DNA from: Planctomonas psychrotolerans | GTDB lineage: Bacteria > Actinomycetota > Actinomycetes > Actinomycetales > Microbacteriaceae | Assembly (NCBI RefSeq): GCF_008642235.1 | Contig: NZ_SJEV01000001.1 | Location: 1,054,001 to 1,118,000 of the forward strand | Reading direction: 5' to 3' | Length of the DNA stretch: 64,000 bases | In this document: piece after piece, positions 7,347-15,631 of the stretch | How positions within the stretch are numbered: the first letter of the stretch is position 1 | Layout of the letters: each line of letters starts with the position of its first letter | Program-made: the position numbers and the translations under genes | The notes under the pieces: model-generated | Databases searched by the model: none | What the model was told of the DNA's origin: nothing | The model's input: the letters and a program-made list of their open reading frames with translations, nothing else

Positions 7347-9002
7347 ATGAGTGAGCGCGCCGGAACCCCCGCCCAGGCATCCGATCTGATCGACGCAGAC
7401 GCCCTGCTGAAGGCGTACTGGAGTCAGAAACCAGACGTGAGCAATCCGGAACAGCGGGTGGTGTTCGGCACCTCCGGTCACCGCGGCAGCGCCTTCACCA
7501 CCGCATTCAACGAGGACCACATCGCCGCGATCACGCAGGCGATCGTGGAGTACCGCACGGAGCAGGGCACCGACGGTCCGCTGTTCATCGGCATCGACAC
7601 CCATGCGCTCTCGACACCGGCGCTCACCACGGCGCTCGAGGTGCTGGTGGGCAACCAGGTGCGCGTGCTCGTCGACCAGTACGACAACTACTGCCCCACG
7701 CCCGCGCTGTCCCACGCGATCCTCGCCTACAACCGCGACCTCGCCGCATCGGGCTCGGACGCCGGGAACGGTGCGGGCACCGGGCAGGCCGACGGCATCG
7801 TGGTGACGCCCAGCCACAACCCGCCCGCGGATGGCGGCTTCAAGTACAACCCGCCGCACGGTGGCCCGGCGGACAGCGACGCCACGGGGTGGATCGCCAA
7901 CCGCGCGAACGAGATCATCGAGGGCGGCCTCCGCGACGTGAAGCGCGCGGAACCGAGCGCCGTGGAGACCTACGACTACATGGGCCGTTACGTCGACGAT
8001 CTCGAGAACATCATCGACATGAAGGCCATCCGCGAGTCGGGCATCCGCATCGGTGCGGACCCGTTGGGCGGTGCCTCCGTGGCGTACTGGGCGGCCATCG
8101 CCGAGCGGTACGAGCTCGACCTCACGGTGATCAATCCCCACGTCGACGCCACCTGGAGCTTCATGACGCTCGACTGGGACGGGAAGATCCGCATGGATCC
8201 GTCGTCGCCGTCGGCCATGGCATCCGTGCTCGCCCACAAGGACGACTACGACATCGTGACCGGCAATGACGCGGATGCCGACCGGCACGGCATCGTGACC
8301 CCCGACGGCGGTCTGATGAACCCGAACCACTACCTCGCCGTGGCCATCGACTACCTGTACCGCACCCGCACCGGCTGGCGCGAGGACGCGGCCATCGGGA
8401 AGACGCTCGTGTCGTCGACGATCATCGACCGCGTGGCGGAGTCCCTCGGACGTCGCCTGTGGGAGGTGCCGGTCGGCTTCAAGTGGTTCGTGCCCGGCCT
8501 GGTCGACGGATCGGTCGGCTTCGGCGGCGAGGAGTCCGCCGGTGCGAGCTTCCTGCGTTTCGACGGCACCGTGTGGACCACCGACAAGGACGGCATCCTC
8601 CTTGCTCTGCTCGCGGCCGAGATCCGCGCCTTGACCGGCAAGAGCCCGTCGCAGCTGTATGCGGAGCTGACGGAGAAGTTCGGCGACCCGGTGTACGAGC
8701 GGGTGGATGCCGTGGCGTCGAAGGCGCAGAAGGCCGCGCTCGGCAAGCTCGACGGCGACGCGATCACCGCAACGGAACTGGCGGGAGACCCGATCACGGC
8801 GAAGCTCAGTCGCGCGCCGGGCAACGATGCCGCGGTTGGCGGCGTGAAGGTCGTGACGGAGAAGGCATGGTTCGCGGCGCGGCCGTCGGGCACCGAGGAC
8901 GTGTACAAGATCTACGCCGAGTCGTTCGGAGGCATCGATCACCTGCACGAGGTGCAGGCCGAGGCGAAGCGGATCGTCGACGAGGCGATCTCCGGCGCCT
9001 AG
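7347..9002 (+). CDS. pgm: Phosphoglucomutase, alpha-D-glucose specific
   Basis: Interconverts glucose 1-phosphate and glucose 6-phosphate, linking glycogen, trehalose and cell-wall precursor pathways to glycolysis. The 551-residue length fits the Pgm-type phosphohexomutases. Conserved features are the FGTSGHRGS N-terminal motif, the catalytic phosphoserine loop VVTPSHNPPADGG (about residue 155), the metal-binding loop NDADADRHG (about 310), a sugar-binding loop GFGGEESAGASF and the phosphate-binding RPSGTEDVYKIYAES near the C-terminus. ATG at 7347 is preceded by CAGTAT and six bases rather than a clear ribosome-binding site. The repeat array begins right after its stop codon. Confidence 0.96.
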   Translation: MSERAGTPAQASDLIDADALLKAYWSQKPDVSNPEQRVVFGTSGHRGSAFTTAFNEDHIAAITQAIVEYRTEQGTDGPLFIGIDTHALSTPALTTALEVLVGNQVRVLVDQYDNYCPTPALSHAILAYNRDLAASGSDAGNGAGTGQADGIVVTPSHNPPADGGFKYNPPHGGPADSDATGWIANRANEIIEGGLRDVKRAEPSAVETYDYMGRYVDDLENIIDMKAIRESGIRIGADPLGGASVAYWAAIAERYELDLTVINPHVDATWSFMTLDWDGKIRMDPSSPSAMASVLAHKDDYDIVTGNDADADRHGIVTPDGGLMNPNHYLAVAIDYLYRTRTGWREDAAIGKTLVSSTIIDRVAESLGRRLWEVPVGFKWFVPGLVDGSVGFGGEESAGASFLRFDGTVWTTDKDGILLALLAAEIRALTGKSPSQLYAELTEKFGDPVYERVDAVASKAQKAALGKLDGDAITATELAGDPITAKLSRAPGNDAAVGGVKVVTEKAWFAARPSGTEDVYKIYAESFGGIDHLHEVQAEAKRIVDEAISGA

Positions 9003-9030
9003 CCCGACGCGGCCCGTCGAAGGGGCCCAC

Positions 9031-9618
9031 GGTCCCTGAGCCTGTCGAAGGGACGGCACACACGCCGGTCGCGTCCCCGAGACACGGTCCCTGAGCCTGT
9101 CGAAGGGACGGCACACACGCCGGTCGCGTCCCCGAGACACGGTCCCTGAGCCTGTCGAAGGGACGGCACACACGCCGGTCGCGTCCCTTCGACGAGCTCA
9201 GGGACCGTACGGGCGCGTCCTGGAGACACGGTCGCCGAACACGGCGAGCGTCCCTTCGACGAGCTCAGGGACCGTACGGGCGCGTCCTGGAGACACGGTC
9301 GCCGAACACGGCGAGCGTCCCTTCGACGAGCTCAGGGACCATACCTGCGCGTCCCCGAAACACGGTCCCTGAGCCTGTCGAAGGGACGGCACGCACGCCA
9401 GTCGCGTCCCCGAGACACGGTCCCTGAGCCTGTCGAAGGGACGGTACGCACGCCGGTCGCGTCCCTTCGATGAGCTCAGGGACCGTACGGGCGCGTCCTC
9501 GAGACACGGTCGCCGAACACGGCGAGCGTCCCTTCGACGAGCTCAGGGACCGTACGGGCGCGTCCTCGAGACACGGTCGCCGAACACGGCGAGCGTCCCT
9601 TCGACGAGCTCAGGGACC
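9031..9618. repeat. Nested intergenic repeat array, 11 copies of a 24-bp core
   Basis: The 653 bp between pgm and the next gene hold no gene but 11 copies of a 24-bp core containing CCCTGAGCCTGTCGAAGGG or its reverse complement. Direct-orientation copies start at 9031, 9086, 9141, 9364 and 9419 with a 55-bp period. Inverted copies start at 9183, 9250, 9317, 9461, 9528 and 9595 with a 67-bp period. Copies 2-6 are repeated as copies 7-11 at a constant offset of 278 bp, so a five-copy block was duplicated. Each core can form a 7-bp stem (GGTCCCT/AGGGACC). The inverted units also carry a TCGCCG-AACA-CGGCGA hairpin. Confidence 0.93.
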
Positions 9619-9655
9619 GTACGGACTCGTGCCGCAGACGCGGCCGCCGCAGGCG

Positions 9656-10630
9656 CTAGGGAACGCTCCAGAACGCCGCATAGGCGTTGGGGTGCTCCAC
9701 GGTGATGGTGTTGTCGAAGTCGCGGAAGTCGTGGTCGAGGTTGTGACCCACCATGAGGATGCGCTGCTTCCCATCCACGACCTCGACCGCGGAGACGATC
9801 TGCGTGTGGTCCAGGGAGTCGTTGAGGTTCCAGTCGAAGACGACGATGTCGCCCACCTTCACCTGATCGCGCTGCTCGATGCTGAGCGGGGTGATGCCCA
9901 GGGTGTCGGCGTTGGCCCGCAGCCAGCGGTCGAAGGTGGGCACATGGATCCAGGCCGAGGTCCACTCGGCACCGCCCGAGCGGTTGTGCCACTCCTCGGT
10001 CATCTCCCAGCCCCGCTCGATGAGCGTCTGACTCACGAAGTTGACGCAGTCGCCGCCGATGGGGTTCATGTCGCCGTAGGCCGCGAGATTGTAGTTGTTC
10101 CAGTGCGCGAGGGCGTACCTCATCTGCCGGTCGACGGGGGTCTGCACGGTGTAGCTGGCCGGCGCTGCTACCGGCGCGGAGGCACCGTCGGTCACCACCT
10201 GGATGTCGGCCGCGGCGGGCTGGAAGTTCGGGCTGCGGGGCGAGACGACCGTCACGCGCTCGTCGGACTCGACCGCGAGTTCGGTGCCGGGCACGCCGTT
10301 GAAGGTGACCACGGTCGCGTCGGCGAGGCCGGTTCCCTCGATGGTGACGCGCGCTCCCCCGCTGACCGGGAGCTCGGCAGGGCTGATGGCGGTCGCGGCG
10401 AGCGCGGCGGCGGTCTCCGCCTGCACGGGGTCACCCTGGGCGGCGTCTCCTGCGTCGGTGTCGGTGTCGGCCGTGTCGGCCTGCGCGGCATCCGCGTTGC
10501 TGGAAGCCGACTCCGGTGCAGCGACACCGCCGGCATCCGCGTCCGGTGCGGGCGAGCTGCAGCCCACCACGAGCAGCGCCATCGTCCCCAACGAGGTGAG
10601 TGCGAGAAGCGGATTGCGTCGAACCGGCAT
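9656..10630 (-). CDS. Secreted lipoprotein with TIG/IPT and amidase-like (Amidase_6) domains
   Basis: A 324-residue predicted lipoprotein. The signal peptide ends in the lipobox VVGC with Cys24, then comes an Asp/Ala/Thr-rich linker (about 25-85). An IPT/TIG-like beta domain follows (GGARVTIEGTGLADATVVTFNG). A C-terminal domain of about 160 residues carries YALAHWNNYNLAAY...GGDCVNFVSQTLIERGW and later a DHTQIV motif. DCxNFVSQ with a downstream His is the signature I associate with the putative amidase domain PF12671, a papain-like fold. The inferred role is cell-wall or secreted peptide/amide hydrolysis; the catalytic triad would use the Cys in DCVNF and His in DHTQ. ATG at 10630 has GGAAGG 8 nt upstream. 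It is flanked downstream by the repeat array. Confidence 0.75.
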   Translation of the reverse strand: MPVRRNPLLALTSLGTMALLVVGCSSPAPDADAGGVAAPESASSNADAAQADTADTDTDAGDAAQGDPVQAETAAALAATAISPAELPVSGGARVTIEGTGLADATVVTFNGVPGTELAVESDERVTVVSPRSPNFQPAAADIQVVTDGASAPVAAPASYTVQTPVDRQMRYALAHWNNYNLAAYGDMNPIGGDCVNFVSQTLIERGWEMTEEWHNRSGGAEWTSAWIHVPTFDRWLRANADTLGITPLSIEQRDQVKVGDIVVFDWNLNDSLDHTQIVSAVEVVDGKQRILMVGHNLDHDFRDFDNTITVEHPNAYAAFWSVP

Positions 10631-10765
10631 TCCACCGACCTTCCGAATCAGGGTGTCGAACCCCGCCATCGTAGCCGACGCACCTCCGCGCGCCACGGAG
10701 CCTGCGCATCACGGAGGGTGCGCGCGCTGCAGAAGGTGCACCCAGGCCGGAGGCGACGCCGCCCG

Positions 10766-10785
10766 CGATACCCTCGACGGTATCG
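10766..10785. promoter_or_regulatory. Dyad upstream of the GH1 gene, possible operator
   Basis: CGATACC and GGTATCG form a perfect 7-bp inverted repeat around CTCGAC, 67 bp before the GH1 start codon. It is the only strong dyad in this intergenic region. A sugar-responsive repressor site is inferred; no cognate regulator lies adjacent. Confidence 0.4.
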
Positions 10786-10851
10786 TCGTCCGTTCCCCCG
10801 TCGGAGCGGGCGCGGCCCACATCCTGACCAGTGCGAGGGAGCAGCCCAGGC

Positions 10852-12288
10852 ATGTCACAGCAGTTCGAAACCACGTCGAGTGCCCGAACGGGCGCGTTCC
10901 CCGATGACTTCCTGTTCGGGGTCGCGACAGCGGCTTACCAGATCGAGGGCGCGGCGCACGAGGACGGGCGCACCGACTCGATCTGGGATGCCTTCAGCCG
11001 CGTGCCCGGCGCCGTCGTGCGGGGCGAGAACGGCGAGGTCGCCTGCGACCACTACCACCGGTACCGGCAGGACGTGGCGATGATGGCCGACCTCGGCCTG
11101 CAGACGTACCGCTTCTCCACCTCGTGGTCGCGCGTGCGCCCGGATGGCGGCTCCGTGAACAAGAAGGGCCTCGACTTCTACTCCCGGCTGGTCGACGAGC
11201 TGCTCGAGAAGAACATCAAGCCGTGGCTCACCCTCTACCACTGGGACCTCCCCCAGGCGCTGCAGGAGAAGGGCGGGTGGGCGCACCGGGACACCGCGTA
11301 TCGGTTCACCGATTATGCGGCGACCGTGCACGACGTGCTCGGCGACCGGGTGGACGCCTGGACCACGCTGAACGAGCCGTGGTGCGCGTCGTTCCTCAGC
11401 TACATCGGCGGCGAGCACGCGCCGGGCATCCAGGACCCGGCCACCGGATTGGCCGCGGCGCACCACCTGCTGCTCGCGCACGGGCTCACCATCGCCGAGC
11501 TCCGCAGCCGGGACGCATCCCTGGAACTGGGCGTCACTCTGAATCTCACCGTCGCCGACCCGGTGGATGCCGACAGCGAGGGCGACCTGGATGCCGCACG
11601 CCGCATCGACGGACAGTTCAACCGTTTCTTCCTCGACCCGATCTTCCGCGGCTCGTACCCCGCCGACGTACTGGCGGATGTCGACGCCTACGGCTTCGAG
11701 CGGCACGTGCGGGACGGCGACCTGCAGCTGATCGCGAGTCCGATCGACGTGCTCGGCGTGAACTACTACCACGGCGAAGCGGTGAGCTCCCGCCCGCCCA
11801 AGGCGCAGCAGATGTCGACGGCGGCTCCGTCGGAGCGGCCGAAGCGGTCGCCCTTCCCGGCCGCCGACGGCGTGTACTGGCATCCGCGCGGGCTCCCCGT
11901 CACCGCGATGGACTGGGAGGTGCAGCCGGAGGGACTCACCCGTCTCCTGCACCGGGTGAAGGACGAGTACGCGGGACCCGCCGGGGTGGCGCTCTACGTG
12001 ACCGAGAACGGCGCCGCCTACAACGACGTGGTCACCGAGGACGGACGGGTGCACGACTCCGACCGGGTGGAGTTCCTGCGGCTGCACCTCGCCGCCATCC
12101 TCGATGCGATCGACGGCGGCGTGGATGTGAAGGGGTACTTCTACTGGTCGCTGATGGACAACTTCGAATGGGCGTGGGGGTACGCCAAGCGGTTCGGCCT
12201 GGTGCGGGTGGACTATCCCACGCAGGAGCGCACCCTCAAGGAGAGCGCGCTCGAGTACCGCCGCATCATCGCCGCCCGGGCGCTGTGA
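10852..12288 (+). CDS. GH1 family beta-glucosidase
   Basis: Hydrolyses beta-glucosides or related beta-glycosides such as cellobiose, releasing glucose. The 478-residue single-domain protein begins with FPDDFLFGVATAAYQIEGAA, the GH1 N-terminal signature. The acid/base glutamate is in WTTLNEPWC (about residue 175) and the nucleophile in YVTENGAAYND (about 380). The aglycone/glycone-site block YFYWSLMDNFEWAWGY is intact. There is no signal peptide, so it is cytoplasmic and acts on imported oligosaccharides. ATG at 10852 is preceded by GCGAGGGAG at a slightly long spacing; an upstream GTG at 10831 is less well placed. It is monocistronic; the next gene is convergent. Activity versus 6-phospho-substrates is not certain, but the DNFEW block favours plain glycosides. 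Confidence 0.94.
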   Translation: MSQQFETTSSARTGAFPDDFLFGVATAAYQIEGAAHEDGRTDSIWDAFSRVPGAVVRGENGEVACDHYHRYRQDVAMMADLGLQTYRFSTSWSRVRPDGGSVNKKGLDFYSRLVDELLEKNIKPWLTLYHWDLPQALQEKGGWAHRDTAYRFTDYAATVHDVLGDRVDAWTTLNEPWCASFLSYIGGEHAPGIQDPATGLAAAHHLLLAHGLTIAELRSRDASLELGVTLNLTVADPVDADSEGDLDAARRIDGQFNRFFLDPIFRGSYPADVLADVDAYGFERHVRDGDLQLIASPIDVLGVNYYHGEAVSSRPPKAQQMSTAAPSERPKRSPFPAADGVYWHPRGLPVTAMDWEVQPEGLTRLLHRVKDEYAGPAGVALYVTENGAAYNDVVTEDGRVHDSDRVEFLRLHLAAILDAIDGGVDVKGYFYWSLMDNFEWAWGYAKRFGLVRVDYPTQERTLKESALEYRRIIAARAL

Positions 12289-12351
12289 CCCGGACGGCGA
12301 TGGTGCTGTCGCGCGTTGTACGCAGGACGACGATGCTGCGGACGCGTACTG

Positions 12352-13347
12352 CTACCAGGATGCGACCGGCCAGCCGTCTTCCCAGTCCAGCCGCGTGAGC
12401 CCCAACTGGAACCCGCCGGCGAGGTCGGCGTCGTAGTAGTGGAACGCCAGCACTCCATCGGACACGGACTGACCGCCTGGCCCGATCCGCGTGCCGTCGG
12501 TGACGAGCACCGGGGTGCCGCCATCCTCGAGAAGCGGGACACCGCTCGCGTCGACGTAGGGTCCGCCCACCTCCGGTGACCGACCGACCGCGATGTTGTA
12601 CGTGCTGTCGACGCCGCGGCAGCACGCATCCCGCGAGAAGAAGAGGTAGAAGTACCCGTCCCTCGCGAGGATGTAGGGCGCCTCGATCGCGTTCGGCGGA
12701 AACCCACGGTCGGCGAGACGCAGAGGCTCCGCGTCGTCGGCCCGCAACCCGCTCGGCCACTCCAGTTCGACCATGCGGAGGCCGCTCCAGAACGACCCGA
12801 GGCTGAGCCAGGGCGTGCCGTCGGCATCCTCGACGATCCCGGGATCGATGGCGTTGAAGTCGTCGCCCTCCGAGGTGATCACCGGTCCCTGATCGACCCA
12901 TTCGTAACCGGGGTCGTCGGGGTCGAGGGTGGTGTTCGTGGCGAGCGCGATCACCGAGGTGTTGCTGCCGAAAGTGGACGCGGAGTAATAGAGGTACCAG
13001 GTGCCGTCATGCTCGTACAGCTCGGGCGCCCAGAGGTTGTCCACCCCGGGAACCGCCTCGGCGAGCCAGTCCGGCTTCTCGCCCCACACCTCGCCCGCGT
13101 AGGTCCACTCCTCCCCGCCGTCGTCGGACCGGCGAACCTGGATGCTCCCGTCGGCGACCTGCCCGTTGCCGGTGGAGTAGACGAACCAGGGCTCGCCCTC
13201 CCCGCCGGCGACGAGTGCGGGGTCATGCGTGGCGAGGTCGCCGGTCACCTCGAGCGGGCCGGGCTCGACGGCAGGAGCGCACCCGGCGAGAAGCGCCAGG
13301 CACCCGGCGAGGAGCGCAGCCCGCGCCCCTCGCCGGACGGCACTCAC
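12352..13347 (-). CDS. GH43 lipoprotein, probable endo-1,5-alpha-L-arabinanase/arabinosidase
   Basis: A 331-residue extracellular enzyme for arabinan side chains of pectin. The signal peptide carries two closely spaced LLAGC boxes (Cys16 and Cys23; the second is the likelier acylation site), so it is probably a lipoprotein. The five-bladed GH43 domain shows the base aspartate in THDPAL, LWAPELYEHDGTWYLYYSASTFGSNTS, the central FNAIDPGIVEDADG aspartate and the acid glutamate in NAIEAPYILARDGYFYLFFS. The order matches arabinanases of GH43. The GTG start overlaps the upstream GH51 stop (GTGA), showing coupling as the last gene of the arabinan operon. It is most similar in layout to the cytoplasmic GH43 at 15632-16954, so one enzyme may cut outside and the other inside. 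Confidence 0.88.
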   Translation of the reverse strand: MSAVRRGARAALLAGCLALLAGCAPAVEPGPLEVTGDLATHDPALVAGGEGEPWFVYSTGNGQVADGSIQVRRSDDGGEEWTYAGEVWGEKPDWLAEAVPGVDNLWAPELYEHDGTWYLYYSASTFGSNTSVIALATNTTLDPDDPGYEWVDQGPVITSEGDDFNAIDPGIVEDADGTPWLSLGSFWSGLRMVELEWPSGLRADDAEPLRLADRGFPPNAIEAPYILARDGYFYLFFSRDACCRGVDSTYNIAVGRSPEVGGPYVDASGVPLLEDGGTPVLVTDGTRIGPGGQSVSDGVLAFHYYDADLAGGFQLGLTRLDWEDGWPVASW

Positions 13348-14849
13348 GCCAGGGCGAGTGCGGACCACGACACCGGCGGAAGCGTCACGGTCAGCACGCC
13401 GTCCTCCAGCGTCGCTCCGTCGAGCGACTTCAGGCCCACTCGGTTCTGGTCCTGCAGGGTGTTCTTCGCGTACACGTCGTCGTCGTGCAGCGAGACGGCC
13501 TCGCCGATCGAGGTGGCGTTCAGCTCGGTCACGTCGATCGAGACCTCGATCGACTCGGTCTGGCTGCGGTTCACGAGGAACACCGCGGAGGCGCCCGACT
13601 CGGAGTCCGCCGTGGCAACCGCATCCACCAGCGGCGCGCTGCCGTACACGGCGGTCTGGTAGGTGCCGACGTCGATGCGGGGGCGCAGCACCTCGCCGCG
13701 CGCGAGGCGCGAGGTGACGGAGAACGGGAAGAACGTGGTCTGGCGCCATGCCTCTCCGCCGGGCTCGGTCATGATCGGGGCGATCACGTTGACCAGCTGA
13801 GCGAGGGACGCGGAGGCCACCCGGTCGTGGTTCTTCAGCAGAGTGATCATCAGGTTGCCGAGCACCACGGCGTCGGCGACCGAGTACACGTCCTCGAGCT
13901 GACGGGGGGCGAAGCGCCACTCCTCGTTGACCTCGTCGGAGGCCTGGTGCTCGTCGAGGTACCAGATGTTCCACTCGTCGAACGACAGGTTGATCGTCTT
14001 GTCGCTGTGCAGCTTGTGCTTCACGTGGTCGGCCGTGGCGACGACGGTCTGGATGAAGTACTCCATGTTGAGCGACGATGCGAGGTAGGAGTCGAGGTCG
14101 CCCTTGCGCTCCTGGTAGTAGGCGTGGCACGAGATGTAGTCCACGTGCTCGTAGGCCGTCTCGAGCACGATGCGCTCCCAGTCGCCGAAGGTCGGCATGG
14201 ACGAGCTCGACGAGCCGCAAGCCACGAGCTCGAGGTCCTTGTCGGCGGCCTTCATCGCCTGCGCGGTGCGCGCGGCGATCTTGCCGTAGTCCTCCGGGGT
14301 CATGTACCCGGTCTGCCACGGTCCGTCCATCTCGTTGCCGAGGCACCACATGCGGATGTTGTGGGGTTCCTCGGTGCCGTTGGCGATGCGCAGGTCGCTG
14401 AGCGCGGTGCCCGACGGGTGGTTGGCGTACTCGAGCACGTCGAGGGCGGCCTCGATGCCGCGCGTGCCGAGGTTCACCGCCATCATCAGTTCGGAATTGG
14501 TGAGCTTGCACCAACGGGCGAACTCGTCGAGGCCCACCTGGTTGGACTCGAGGGCGTGCCAGGCCAGGTCGCGGCGCACCGGACGCTGCTCGCGCGGACC
14601 GACGCTGTCCTCCCAGCGGTAGCCGGAGACGAAGTTTCCACCGGGGTAGCGGATGGTGCTGGAGCCGAGCTCCTTGACGAGCTCGACCACGTCGAGCCGG
14701 AAGCCGTCCTCATTGGCGGTGGGGTGTCCGGGCTCGTAGATGCCGTCGTACACGCACCGACCCAGGTGCTCCACGAACGAGCCGAAGATCCGGCGATTGA
14801 TGGGGGCGACGACCGCCGAGCGGTCGATCACGATGCGTGCACTGGTCAC
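13344..14849 (-). CDS. abfA: GH51 alpha-N-arabinofuranosidase
   Basis: Removes terminal alpha-L-arabinofuranosyl residues from arabinan or arabinoxylan oligosaccharides in the cytoplasm (no signal peptide). The 501-residue length and the N-terminal block RRIFGSFVEHLGRCVYDGIY and STIRYPGGNFVSGYRWEDSVG are diagnostic of GH51. The acid/base glutamate is in MWCLGNEMDGPW (about residue 175) and the nucleophile in NLSFDEWNIWY (about 293). A C-terminal beta-sandwich follows from about 390. The GTG at 14849 has AAGGGAG 8 nt upstream. It lies sixth in the arabinan operon, 66 bp after the membrane-protein gene and overlapping the GH43 gene by 4 nt. Confidence 0.95.
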   Translation of the reverse strand: MTSARIVIDRSAVVAPINRRIFGSFVEHLGRCVYDGIYEPGHPTANEDGFRLDVVELVKELGSSTIRYPGGNFVSGYRWEDSVGPREQRPVRRDLAWHALESNQVGLDEFARWCKLTNSELMMAVNLGTRGIEAALDVLEYANHPSGTALSDLRIANGTEEPHNIRMWCLGNEMDGPWQTGYMTPEDYGKIAARTAQAMKAADKDLELVACGSSSSSMPTFGDWERIVLETAYEHVDYISCHAYYQERKGDLDSYLASSLNMEYFIQTVVATADHVKHKLHSDKTINLSFDEWNIWYLDEHQASDEVNEEWRFAPRQLEDVYSVADAVVLGNLMITLLKNHDRVASASLAQLVNVIAPIMTEPGGEAWRQTTFFPFSVTSRLARGEVLRPRIDVGTYQTAVYGSAPLVDAVATADSESGASAVFLVNRSQTESIEVSIDVTELNATSIGEAVSLHDDDVYAKNTLQDQNRVGLKSLDGATLEDGVLTVTLPPVSWSALALA

Positions 14850-14915
14850 GGGTATAGCTCCCTTATATTGTGCGGCGAAGTTCGCCGTCGTGGTGGTTCA
14901 CGGGCCGCGGACCGG

Positions 14916-15629
14916 TCAGGCCGCGGAGGTTGCGGGACGGGCGCTCGCGCGAGCGGGCGCCGTGGCGTCGGTGGTCGGACGGGAGGGATGCGTGGGGTCG
15001 AGCGCGGCGAGCCGGTAGTCGACGATCCACCCGGCGAGGAGAAGCGGGAGCGAGGCACCGACGAGGGGCACGAGCACGCCGAACGCCATAAGGGCGATCG
15101 CGGTTGCCGCGAGGCACACCAGCAGGGCCGCGCTCATCGCCGGTGACACGAGCGGCAGGACGAGGGCATACCGCCACGTGCCGCGAACGGTGTCCCGGTA
15201 GCGCGAACACACCGTCACCGCGCTGGCCGCCGCGAGCACCGTGACGACGGCGGCCGCGAGGAAGAGCCCACCCAGCACGGCCCGCATCGGTGACGACGCG
15301 GTGGCGGGGTCGGCCGCCAGGATCGCGAACGCTCCGGCATCGAGAGCGAGGAGGGCCCCGGCCAGCCAGAACGGCACGGCGACGCGGTTCAGGTGCCAGA
15401 ACTGCCCCCGGTACAGCGCGACGAACTCGCGAGGAATCGAGTCGATCGGATCCCCGGCGCGGAGCCGGGCGAGCAGCGTGGTGGTCGCCACCGCTGCGGG
15501 GAACGCACCGAGGAGAACGAAACCCACCAGCGTGCCCGCGATGAACAGCAGGTTGAGCACCACCAGCGACATGGCGAAGCGCAGCCACAGCATGAGTCGG
15601 CCCGCCCAGCCTCCCTCGGAGTCGTTCAC
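14916..15629 (-). CDS. YesL/DUF624-like polytopic membrane protein
   Basis: The 237-residue product has about five hydrophobic segments (near residues 10-45, 75-100, 110-140, 150-175 and 180-210) and a polar Pro/Thr/Ala C-terminal tail. The pattern F.ALYRGQFWHLNRVAVPFW and the overall topology resemble the DUF624 (YesL) family, which is commonly encoded next to sugar ABC importers of pectin and arabinan loci; function unknown. Its GTG start is 2 bp after the GH43 stop and has GGGGGA upstream, so it is firmly in the operon. A second small membrane protein (47635-48291) occupies a comparable place in the other sugar ABC operon of this window. Confidence 0.75.
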   Translation of the reverse strand: MNDSEGGWAGRLMLWLRFAMSLVVLNLLFIAGTLVGFVLLGAFPAAVATTTLLARLRAGDPIDSIPREFVALYRGQFWHLNRVAVPFWLAGALLALDAGAFAILAADPATASSPMRAVLGGLFLAAAVVTVLAAASAVTVCSRYRDTVRGTWRYALVLPLVSPAMSAALLVCLAATAIALMAFGVLVPLVGASLPLLLAGWIVDYRLAALDPTHPSRPTTDATAPARASARPATSAA

Positions 15630-15631
15630 GC

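Noticed and set aside
9031-9618. Possible CRISPR array
   Set aside because: Repeats occur in both orientations, the sequences between cores are themselves repeated, and there are no cas genes. It is a nested tandem/inverted repeat.
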